In this document: positions 1 to 5,130 of the stretch, one piece after another
Layout of the letters: each line of letters starts with the position of its first letter
How positions within the stretch are numbered: the first letter of the stretch is position 1
NCBI GenBank assembly: GCA_035633255.1
Contig: DASQFD010000113.1
Coordinates: forward strand, 1-5,415
Length of the DNA stretch: 5,415 bases
Source: DASQFD01 sp035633255
Lineage (GTDB): Bacteria > Actinomycetota > Actinomycetes > Actinomycetales > Dermatophilaceae
Direction of reading: 5' to 3'
The notes under the pieces: model-generated
What the model was told of the DNA's origin: nothing
Databases searched by the model: none
The model's input: the letters and a program-made list of their open reading frames with translations, nothing else
Translations under genes and position numbers: made by a program

Positions 1-10
1 CTTCCGATCT
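1..10. other. Illumina adapter remnant at contig end
   Basis: The first ten bases, CTTCCGATCT, are the 3' end of the standard Illumina TruSeq adapter; on the minus strand they read AGATCGGAAG, the start of adapter read-through. The penicillin-binding protein frame runs into them and follows the family pattern (ALLASVI) until exactly this point. The codon spanning the junction (positions 10-12) becomes ATA, a very rare codon in such a GC-rich genome. The bases are therefore probably not genomic. A chance match of ten bases at the contig edge is possible but unlikely. Confidence 0.88.
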
Positions 11-672
11 ATGACGGAGGCGAGCAGCGCGCCCTGGGCGACGTTAAGCCTGGAGGCGTCGACATGGAAGTAGGCCCTGGCCGCGGTCTGGATGCCGGAG
101 GCGCCGCGGCCGTAGTAGATCGTGTTGAGGTAGTTCTCCAGGATCTTGGGCTTGGACTGCTGGCCGTCGATCTTGATCGAGATGATGATCTCGTTGAACT
201 TGCGGCTCACCGTGCGGTCCTGGGTGAGGAAGTAGTTCTTGACGTACTGCTGGGTGATCGTCGAGCCGCCCTGGACCTCGCCACCGCGCAGCGCCACCCA
301 CACCGCGCGCGCGATGCCGCTCGGGGAGATCCCGGCGTTCTGGTAGAAGTTGCGGTCCTCGGCCGCGAGCATCGCCTTCTCCACGTGGTCGGGCACCTGG
401 GACAACGGGACGGACTCGCGGTCGACCTCGGAGATCCGGTCGAGCTCGGTCCTCCCGTCGGCGTAGTACAGGATCGACGTCTGGGCGGTGGCGACCTGGT
501 TCGGCGCCGGCGGGTCGGTGAGCGCGTAGGCGATGCCGACACCGAGGACACCGAGCCCGAACAGTGCCAGCACCGTCCACAGGACCCGCCTCGGCCAGCG
601 CCGTCGCTTTGCGGGGCCGCCGTCACTGGTCGCCCTGGCCTCCGCGCGGGTGCGCGGCGTGTTCGGTGTCAT
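11..672 (-). CDS. ponA: Class A penicillin-binding protein, N-terminal fragment (TM anchor + GT51 domain)
   Basis: Bifunctional peptidoglycan synthase, polymerising lipid II glycan strands and cross-linking stem peptides outside the membrane. Only the first ~221 residues are present. A basic cytoplasmic tail (residues 1-29, with KRRR at 22-25) precedes one membrane segment (about 30-51). The GT51 transglycosylase domain follows: AAEDRNFY (103-110) with catalytic Glu105, GGSTITQQYVKN (135-146), RKFNE (157-161) with the second Glu161, and ILENYLNTIYYGRGASGIQTAA (177-198). The usual His of the first motif (EDxxFxxHxG) is Asn112. The start ATG at 672 has GGAAGA three bases upstream, and the length to the membrane segment suits the family. 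The transpeptidase domain lies beyond the contig end. It is divergent from padR, as ponA1 lies near ino1/padR in mycobacteria, so a PonA1-type assignment is likely. The frame stays open into the adapter bases 1-10. Confidence 0.93.
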
Positions 673-724
673 GGCTCTTCCGGGTCGGGGACGGGGGACG
701 GTGCGACCGCTCGCGACCGCGGCG

Positions 725-740
725 GGGGGCACCGGCCCCC
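725..740. other. GC hairpin upstream of ponA
   Basis: A perfect 6-bp inverted repeat, GGGGGC / GCCCCC, has a 4-nt loop (ACCG, 731-734). It lies about 53 bp upstream of the ponA start and would fall in or near the start of the ponA leader. No U-tract follows in either direction. In DNA this G-rich, the structure may have no function. Confidence 0.35.
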
Positions 741-770
741 AGTATGACGACGCGCGCGCGCCGAACCGAA
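741..770 (-). promoter_or_regulatory. Candidate ponA promoter (weak)
   Basis: On the minus strand a -10-like CATACT (746-741) lies 18 bp from a weak -35-like TTCGGT (770-765). This would start transcription about 60 bp upstream of the ponA ATG. The AT-richer -10 stands out in its surroundings, but the -35 matches poorly. A hairpin (725-740) overlaps the predicted start point, and an 11-base CG-alternating tract (751-761) fills the spacer. This is weak, motif-only evidence. Confidence 0.25.
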
Positions 771-771
771 T

Positions 772-800
772 CCGCGATGTATCGGTCCGATACATCGCGG
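772..800. promoter_or_regulatory. Perfect 29-bp palindrome, candidate PadR operator
   Basis: Two exact 14-bp arms, CCGCGATGTATCGG (772-785) and CCGATACATCGCGG (787-800), flank a single T at 786. The core ATGTATC...GATACAT resembles the ATGT/ACAT dyads bound by PadR-family repressors, although here the half-sites are 11 bp apart. It is an AT-rich island in GC-rich DNA and lies in the divergent gap between ponA and padR. It abuts the padR extended -10 element, so a bound dimer would cover the -35 zone. The dyad is seen directly. The identity of the bound protein is inferred from position and family. Confidence 0.8.
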
Positions 801-809
801 TGTTATAGT
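801..809 (+). promoter_or_regulatory. Extended -10 promoter of padR
   Basis: TGTTATAGT matches an extended -10 element (TG, one base, then TATAGT at 804-809). No good -35 lies 17 bp upstream, because that zone is the right part of the 29-bp palindrome; the TG extension commonly compensates for this. The predicted start near 816 gives a leader of about 80 nt before padR. The tight overlap with the palindrome suggests autorepression. Confidence 0.55.
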
Positions 810-833
810 CGATCCTCACCGCACCCGACGTCC

Positions 834-849
834 GGTCGCCCCCGCGACC
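834..849 (+). other. Hairpin in padR leader
   Basis: GGTCGC (834-839) and GCGACC (844-849) form a perfect 6-bp stem with a CCCC loop. The hairpin lies in the predicted 5' leader of padR, 35 bp before its Shine-Dalgarno. It could affect the stability of the leader, but there is no U-tract or competing structure to suggest attenuation. Confidence 0.35.
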
Positions 850-884
850 ACGCACCGGGAGCGCCGAAGCGGGTGTGCCGTGAG

Positions 885-891
885 AAGGAGG
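885..891 (+). promoter_or_regulatory. padR Shine-Dalgarno
   Basis: AAGGAGG, complementary to the 16S tail, ends 5 bases before the ATG at 897. This decides the start against the longer open frame upstream, which would run through the promoter and operator. Confidence 0.85.
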
Positions 892-896
892 CCGGG

Positions 897-1481
897 ATGA
901 CGCGACGCAGCGAGCTGCTCGAGTTCGCCGTCCTCGGGCTGCTGCACGAGGGGCCGACGCACGGCTACGACCTGCGGCGGCGGCTCAACACCGCGCTCGG
1001 GCCGTTCCGGGCGCTCTCCTACGGGACGCTCTACCCCGCCCTGAAGGACCTCACCGCCCGCGGCCTCATCTCGCAGGCACCGCCCGCCGCACCGGCCGGG
1101 GGCGCCACCACGGCCCGGGCGAGCTCGCGCAACCGGATCGTCTACGAGCTGACCGCCGACGGCAAGGAGCGCTTCGAGGAGCTCGTCGCCCTCGCCGGCG
1201 CCGACGCCTACGACGCCGACGGCTTCGACGTGCGCTTCGCCTTCTTCTCGCGCACCGCCGCCGACGTCCGCCTGCGGATCCTCGAGGGGCGGCGCTCCCG
1301 CCTCGAGGAGGACCTCGCCCGGGTCCGCGCCTCCTCGGTGAAGAGCCGGGAGCGGATCGACGCCTGGACCACGGCCCTGCAGCGGCACGGCGAGGAGACC
1401 ACCGAGCGTGAGGTCCGCTGGCTCAGCGAGCTGATCGACGCCGAGCGCCGGCACCCCAGCGACCCCGGACCCCAGCCGTGA
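897..1481 (+). CDS. PadR-family transcriptional regulator
   Basis: Cytoplasmic winged-helix DNA-binding protein of 194 residues, presumably a dimeric repressor. The N-terminal winged helix (about 7-60) has the PadR signature: LLEFAVLGLLHEGPTHGYDLR (7-27), then SYGTLYPALKDLTARGLI (41-58), the recognition-helix region. An Ala/Pro/Gly-rich stretch (61-77) replaces a tight wing before IVYELTADG (81-89). The C-terminal half, with FAFFSRT (114-120), RILEGRR (127-133) and REVRWLSELIDAER (171-184), looks helical, fits the dimerisation domain, and resembles mycobacterial Rv0047c. AAGGAGG (885-891), 5 bases upstream, fixes the ATG. The frame is open further upstream but lacks a comparable start. It lies 164 bp before ino1 on the same strand and is divergent from ponA. 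The effector and targets are unknown; the palindrome at 772-800 is the likely operator. Confidence 0.93.
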   Translation: MTRRSELLEFAVLGLLHEGPTHGYDLRRRLNTALGPFRALSYGTLYPALKDLTARGLISQAPPAAPAGGATTARASSRNRIVYELTADGKERFEELVALAGADAYDADGFDVRFAFFSRTAADVRLRILEGRRSRLEEDLARVRASSVKSRERIDAWTTALQRHGEETTEREVRWLSELIDAERRHPSDPGPQP

Positions 1482-1519
1482 GCGGCGCGGGGCCGGACGG
1501 CATACCGAACCCCAGCCGT
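1469..1519. repeat. 11-bp direct repeat flanking the padR stop
   Basis: ACCCCAGCCGT occurs at 1469-1479, just before the padR TGA, and again at 1509-1519, 40 bp later. It may be a small duplication at the 3' end of padR. No function is apparent. Confidence 0.5.
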
Positions 1520-1533
1520 CACCGCGAAAGTCA

Positions 1534-1605
1534 GACCAGCAGCGAGACCACTGGTCGGACCAGCAGCCACACCAGCAGTTGGACCAGCAGTCGGACCAGC
1601 ACAGG
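1534..1605 (+). repeat. 12-bp tandem repeat, six units, in the ino1 leader
   Basis: Units start at 1534, 1546, 1558, 1570, 1582 and 1594, exactly 12 bp apart, with consensus GACCAGCAGNNG. Unit 2 differs: GACCACTGGTCG contains CTGGTC (1551-1556), which is complementary to the GACCAG that opens units 1, 3, 5 and 6. Transcribed leader RNA could therefore form alternative short stems. The period is a multiple of three, and the frame leading into ino1 would read Thr-Ser-Ser-X. The region lies upstream of the real ino1 start and is probably not translated. It could be a variable-number repeat. Confidence 0.85.
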
Positions 1606-1607
1606 CC

Positions 1608-1622
1608 CCGGCTTCGAGCCGG
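1608..1622 (+). other. Hairpin just upstream of ino1 ribosome binding site
   Basis: CCGGCT (1608-1613) and AGCCGG (1617-1622) form a perfect 6-bp stem around a TCG loop. It ends 8 bases before AAGGAG (1631-1636). It could act as an RNA element limiting or protecting the ino1 message. A terminator is unlikely because no U-tract follows. The structure is seen directly; the role is inferred from position. Confidence 0.5.
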
Positions 1623-1630
1623 ACACATCG

Positions 1631-1636
1631 AAGGAG
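1631..1636 (+). promoter_or_regulatory. ino1 Shine-Dalgarno
   Basis: AAGGAG, 9 bases before the ATG at 1646, fixes the ino1 start. The frame is open back to a GTG at 1478 overlapping the padR stop, but that GTG lacks a ribosome binding site. Its extra 56 residues would be low-complexity Ser/Thr sequence encoded by the 12-bp repeats. Confidence 0.85.
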
Positions 1637-1645
1637 AAACACCGC

Positions 1646-2737
1646 ATGGGTTCCATCCGCGTCGCCATCGTCGGCGTCGGCAACTGTGCCACGTCGCTCA
1701 TCCAGGGCGTCGAGTACTACAAGGACGCCGACCCGACCGCCACCGTGCCCGGCCTGATGCACGTCAACTTCGGCGACTACCACGTCTCCGACGTGCAGTT
1801 CGTCGCCGCTTTCGACGTCGACGACAAGAAGGTCGGCAAGGACCTCGCCGAGGCCACCAACGCCTCGGAGAACAACACGATCAAGATCTGTGAGATCCCG
1901 ACCACGGGCATCACGGTGCAGCGGGGCCACACCCTCGACGGCCTCGGCAAGTACTACCGCATGACGATCGACGAGTCCGGCGCCGAGCCGGTCGACGTCG
2001 TCGCCGCGCTGAAGGAGGCGCGGGCCGACGTGCTGGTGTCCTACCTGCCGGTGGGCTCGGAGCAGGCCGACAAGTTCTACGCGCAGTGCGCCATCGACGC
2101 CGGCGTCGCGTTCGTCAACGCGCTCCCGGTCTTCATCGCCAGCGACCCGGAGTGGGCGGCGAAGTTCGAGGCGGCCGGCGTGCCGGTCATCGGCGACGAC
2201 ATCAAGAGCCAGGTCGGCGCGACCATCACCCACCGCGTCATGGCCAAGCTCTTCGAGGACCGCGGTGTGGCGCTGGACCGGACCTACCAGCTCAACGTCG
2301 GCGGCAACATGGACTTCAAGAACATGCTCGAGCGCGAGCGGCTGGAGTCCAAGAAGGTGTCCAAGACCCAGGCCGTCACGAGCAACCTGCACGGCTCGCT
2401 GGGCGGCAAGATCGACGACAAGAACGTCCACATCGGCCCGTCGGACTACGTCGCGTGGCTGGACGACCGCAAGTGGGCCTACGTGCGCCTCGAGGGCCGC
2501 GCCTTCGGCGACGTGCCGCTGAACCTGGAGTACAAGCTCGAGGTGTGGGACTCCCCCAACAGCGCCGGCATCATCATCGACGCGATCCGCGCGGCGAAGA
2601 TCGCCAAGGACCGCGGCATCGGCGGCGCCCTGCTGTCCGCCTCCTCCTACCTGATGAAGTCCCCGCCGGAGCAGCGGCCCGAGGACGTCGGCCGCGCCAA
2701 GCTCGAGGCCTTCATCAGTGGCGAGGAGGAGCGCTGA
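1646..2737 (+). CDS. ino1: myo-inositol-1-phosphate synthase
   Basis: Soluble NAD-dependent enzyme (EC 5.5.1.4) converting D-glucose 6-phosphate to 1D-myo-inositol 3-phosphate. This is the first step to phosphatidylinositol, its mannosides and mycothiol in actinobacteria. The 363 residues are close to the mycobacterial length. The Rossmann fold opens with RVAIVGVGNCATSL (5-18). Further conserved blocks are VDVVAALKEARADVLVSYLPVGSEQADKF, NALPVFIASDP, DDIKSQVGAT (184-193), NVGGNMDF (217-224), SKKVSKTQAV (235-244), DDRKWAYVRLEG and NLEYKLEVWDSPNSAG (293-308). Lysines at 237, 240, 276 and 297 lie in the family's active-site blocks. It is downstream of padR with a 164-bp repeat-bearing leader, and probably read from the padR promoter or from one not recognised in that leader. 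It ends 50 bp from the convergent phosphofructokinase. Assignment is secure by motif and full-length match. Confidence 0.97.
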   Translation: MGSIRVAIVGVGNCATSLIQGVEYYKDADPTATVPGLMHVNFGDYHVSDVQFVAAFDVDDKKVGKDLAEATNASENNTIKICEIPTTGITVQRGHTLDGLGKYYRMTIDESGAEPVDVVAALKEARADVLVSYLPVGSEQADKFYAQCAIDAGVAFVNALPVFIASDPEWAAKFEAAGVPVIGDDIKSQVGATITHRVMAKLFEDRGVALDRTYQLNVGGNMDFKNMLERERLESKKVSKTQAVTSNLHGSLGGKIDDKNVHIGPSDYVAWLDDRKWAYVRLEGRAFGDVPLNLEYKLEVWDSPNSAGIIIDAIRAAKIAKDRGIGGALLSASSYLMKSPPEQRPEDVGRAKLEAFISGEEER

Positions 2738-2754
2738 CGCGCCGGCGCCCCTGA

Positions 2755-2774
2755 CGTCGGCGGTCGCGCCGACG
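2755..2774. terminator. GC-rich stem-loop between convergent ino1 and pfk
   Basis: CGTCGGCG (2755-2762) and CGCCGACG (2767-2774) form a perfect 8-bp stem with a 4-nt loop (GTCG). It lies 17 bp after the ino1 stop and 13 bp outside the pfk stop, so it could end both convergent transcripts. There is no U-tract on either side, which is common for actinobacterial stem-loop terminators. A 10-bp palindrome GCGCCGGCGC (2739-2748) sits next to it. Confidence 0.55.
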
Positions 2775-2779
2775 GGCCG

Positions 2780-2840
2780 CCGGTCGCTCAGCCGGCCGGT
2801 CGCTCAGGCGGCCGGTCGCTCGGCGGCCGGTCGCTCAGCC
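2780..2840. repeat. 15/16-bp tandem repeat across the pfk stop codon
   Basis: Four imperfect units beginning CCGGTCGCTC start at 2780, 2796, 2812 and 2827 (spacings 16, 16, 15). They encode the last residues of the phosphofructokinase (SDRPP, SDRPP, ERPAG) and supply its stop: TGA at 2790-2788 is part of the repeat. The spacing of 16 changes the frame between units, so the same sequence is Ser-Asp in one unit and a stop in another. The tail lies beyond the conserved enzyme end. Confidence 0.8.
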
Positions 2841-5085
2841 GCTCAGCCGACGGTAGGGCGCCCTCCGGCGCGTCGGCAAGCTCGCGGACCACGGGGAGCA
2901 GCCCGAGCCACCACTGGTCCTTGGGGCGGTGCACCTCCCAGTCCACCACCTCGTCGATGCGCGACATCGGCGTGAAGTCCAGGGCGCCGTCCTGCAGGCC
3001 GAGCATCTCCACGGCGCTCGAGCCCTCCTCCAGCCGTTCTGCCAGCCGGTCGATGGCCCGGGCGGCGAAGCGGGTCGCGAGCACCCGGTCGAAGGGGCTG
3101 GGGTCCCCGCCCTGCTGGATGTGCGCGAGCACCACCCGGCGCACGTCGTAGAGGCCCCTGGCCTCGGCCTGGAAGATCGTCCCCACGACGTCGGTGGTGT
3201 ACTCCTCGTCGGCGCCCTCCCCGCGGACCGCCACGAAGAGCCGGCGCCCGGCCTCGAAACGCGACCGCATCCGGCGCACGTCGGCTTCGAGCATCGGCAG
3301 GTCGATGCCCTCCTCGGGCAGGTAGACCTGCTCGGCACCGGTGGACATCGCCGCCATGAGCGCGAGGTAGCCGCACTCGCGGCCCATCGTCTCGATGACG
3401 AAGCACCGCCGCGCCGCCATCGCCGACTGCTTGATGCGGTCGATGGCCTGCACGATCGCGTTCACGGCGGTGTCGGCGCCGACGGACAGCTCGGAGCCGG
3501 GGAGGTTGTTGTCGATGCTGGCCGGCAGGCAGACGATGGGGATGTCGAGCGCCGGGTAGCGGTCCCGCTCCGCCTGCAGCCGCCGGACGCTCTCGTAGGC
3601 GTCCCAGCCGCCGATGACGAGCAGGGCCTCCAGCTCGTTGTCCTCCACCGAGCGGCTGATGTCATAGAGCGAGCGCACGTCCACGACCCCACGGCGGGTG
3701 CCGAGCTCGGCGCCGCCCAGGCCGCTCCAGCCCTCGACGTCCGGCAGCGCCAACGCCCTCACCCTCCCCCTGGCCAGCCCGCCCAGCCCGTTCTCCACCC
3801 CGAGCATGGTGTGCCCCCGGTCGTGGCCCAGCCGCACGGCCGCCCGCGCCGCGGTGTTCATCCCCGGCGCCAGCCCCCCGCCGTGGACGATGCCGATGCG
3901 CCGGCCCCGGCCGGTCGCCGTCTCCGGCTCGGGGCGGGCGATGGCGCGCAGGATCCCGAAGAGCTCGGCGAAGGCGTTCCCTCGCGCCGCCATCGCCTCG
4001 GCGTGCCGGCCGGTGTCGAGCATGGCGCCGATCTCCCGGTTGCGCTTGACCGCGCGCACGAGGGGAGCCCGCCGCACCCGGTTGCGCCGGATGCCGATGA
4101 TCTGGGAGGTGGTCGCGCGCCCGTCGGTGACGAGCAGGTCCTCCACGGCGGCGTAGCCCATCATCGTCGCCATCGAGCGGTCGAAGGCGCTCGGCGTGCC
4201 ACCGCGCTGCACGTGCCCGAGGATGGTCACCCGGGTCTCCTCGTGGAGCCGCTCCTGGATGACCCGCCGCACCCGCTCCCCGCTGACCGGCTCGCCGGCG
4301 AGGTCCCGCGCCCCCTCGGCGACGAGGACCATCGACTCCCGTCGCCCCAGGGTCCGCTCGCGGCGAAGCGCGGCGCACATCTCGTCCTCCCAGCCCTCGG
4401 CGAGCGGCTGCTCCGGGATGAGCGCGTAGTCACAGCCGCCGGCGATCGCGGCGGCGAGCGCGAGGTAGCCGCAGCGGCGGCCCATGACCTCGATGACGAA
4501 GCTGCGCTGGTGGCTGGCCGCCGTGGACGCGATGGCGTCGACGGCCTCGAGGATGCGGTGCAGCGCGGAGTCGGCGCCGATGGTCATGTCGGTGCCGACC
4601 ATGTCGTTGTCGATCGAGCCGACGAGCCCGGCGATGGTGAGGACCGGGTGCGCGTCGGCGACCTCGCGGCTGAGCTGCCCCGCGTCGACGAGCTCGTCGA
4701 GCAGCGTCGGCCACTCCTGCGCGAGCTCGTCGGCGCCGGACAGGCTGCCGTCACCGCCGATGACCACGAGCCGGTCGATGCCGGCCCGCACGAGGTTCCC
4801 GGCCGCCTGCCGCCGTCCGTCCCGCTCGCGGAACGCCGGGCACCGTGCGGTGCCGATGGCGGTGCCACCGAGGTGCTGTATGCCGGACACGTCGTCCCAG
4901 CCCAGCCGCCGGATCTGCGCGCCCCCGTCCACGGCGCCCTGCCAGCCCTCCATCACGGCATACACCTCGGCGCCGAAGCGGACGGCGGCCCGGGCGACCG
5001 CGCGGACCGCGGCGTTCATGCCCTGGGCGTCGCCGCCGCTGGTGAGGACCCCGATGCGGACGGTGGCGCCAGTCATGGCCGCCAT
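2788..5085 (-). CDS. Tandem-domain ATP-dependent 6-phosphofructokinase, eukaryotic type
   Basis: Phosphorylates fructose 6-phosphate to fructose 1,6-bisphosphate in glycolysis. The 765 residues hold two phosphofructokinase domains (about 10-345 and 395-735) joined by a linker. The N half is intact: GGDAQGMN (17-24), GTAR with Arg81, GGDGS (110-114), GSIDND (156-161) with catalytic Asp159, MGRRCG (201-206) and LGHVQRGGTPSAFDR (289-303). Gly113 and Gly156 indicate ATP rather than pyrophosphate. The C half is degenerate: GGWDAY (492-497) replaces GGDGS and SIDNN (523-527) replaces TIDND. Arg465, Arg560, Arg649 and His655 remain, suggesting an effector site. HIQQGGDPSPFDR (655-667) and RPKDQWWLGLLP (720-731) match the C half of animal enzymes. 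Start: the ATG at 5085 or 5076, both near GAGGA (5092-5088). The tail (750-765) is repeat-encoded. Usual bacterial PfkA is a single domain of about 320-340 residues. Confidence 0.95.
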   Translation of the reverse strand: MAAMTGATVRIGVLTSGGDAQGMNAAVRAVARAAVRFGAEVYAVMEGWQGAVDGGAQIRRLGWDDVSGIQHLGGTAIGTARCPAFRERDGRRQAAGNLVRAGIDRLVVIGGDGSLSGADELAQEWPTLLDELVDAGQLSREVADAHPVLTIAGLVGSIDNDMVGTDMTIGADSALHRILEAVDAIASTAASHQRSFVIEVMGRRCGYLALAAAIAGGCDYALIPEQPLAEGWEDEMCAALRRERTLGRRESMVLVAEGARDLAGEPVSGERVRRVIQERLHEETRVTILGHVQRGGTPSAFDRSMATMMGYAAVEDLLVTDGRATTSQIIGIRRNRVRRAPLVRAVKRNREIGAMLDTGRHAEAMAARGNAFAELFGILRAIARPEPETATGRGRRIGIVHGGGLAPGMNTAARAAVRLGHDRGHTMLGVENGLGGLARGRVRALALPDVEGWSGLGGAELGTRRGVVDVRSLYDISRSVEDNELEALLVIGGWDAYESVRRLQAERDRYPALDIPIVCLPASIDNNLPGSELSVGADTAVNAIVQAIDRIKQSAMAARRCFVIETMGRECGYLALMAAMSTGAEQVYLPEEGIDLPMLEADVRRMRSRFEAGRRLFVAVRGEGADEEYTTDVVGTIFQAEARGLYDVRRVVLAHIQQGGDPSPFDRVLATRFAARAIDRLAERLEEGSSAVEMLGLQDGALDFTPMSRIDEVVDWEVHRPKDQWWLGLLPVVRELADAPEGALPSAERLSDRPPSDRPPERPAG

Positions 5086-5087
5086 TG

Positions 5088-5092
5088 TCCTC
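5088..5092 (-). promoter_or_regulatory. pfk Shine-Dalgarno, ambiguous start
   Basis: On the minus strand GAGGA lies 2 bases from the ATG at 5085 and 11 bases from the ATG at 5076. Neither spacing is ideal. The protein begins MAAMTGATVRIGVL or MTGATVRIGVL; both suit the family, so the start is uncertain by three codons. The frame is also open further upstream through the 64-bp repeats, but those codons do not resemble the enzyme. Confidence 0.5.
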
Positions 5093-5103
5093 AAGACCCA
5101 GGG

Positions 5104-5117
5104 GAGCGACCGGCCGG
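5104..5117. repeat. 14-bp inverted copy of the pfk 3'-end repeat
   Basis: GAGCGACCGGCCGG (5104-5117) is the exact reverse complement of 2792-2805 (CCGGCCGGTCGCTC), one unit of the repeat at the 3' end of pfk. The pair brackets nearly the whole gene in inverted orientation. The match stops at 14 bp on both sides. In such GC-rich DNA a chance match of this length is possible, so a terminal inverted repeat is only a suggestion. Confidence 0.45.
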
Positions 5118-5130
5118 GTGACCAGCCCGC

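Noticed and set aside
44..626. Other open frames over the ponA region on both strands
   Set aside because: The correct minus-strand frame starts at 672 and has all GT51 motifs. The others are Arg/Ala/Pro-rich shadows; the true frame has no stop because the contig ends.
751..761. Alternating CG tract as a Z-DNA element
   Set aside because: Eleven bases of CG alternation are expected by chance in such GC-rich DNA, and nothing else supports a structural role.
1478..1645. N-terminal extension of ino1 from a GTG overlapping the padR stop (GTGA)
   Set aside because: No ribosome binding site precedes the GTG. The extra 56 residues are low-complexity and repeat-encoded, and a strong AAGGAG correctly places the ATG at 1646, where family similarity begins.
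2788..5085. Two separate pfkA genes fused by a sequencing error
   Set aside because: The linker (about 346-394) matches the eukaryotic inter-domain linker, the frame is continuous, and the C half has the distinctive degenerate motifs of the eukaryotic regulatory half.
2929..5121. Long open frame (730 codons) on the plus strand opposite pfk
   Set aside because: It is the antisense shadow of the phosphofructokinase, as expected in very GC-rich DNA. The product has biased His/Ala/Gly/Pro composition and no recognisable domain, while the minus-strand frame is unmistakable.
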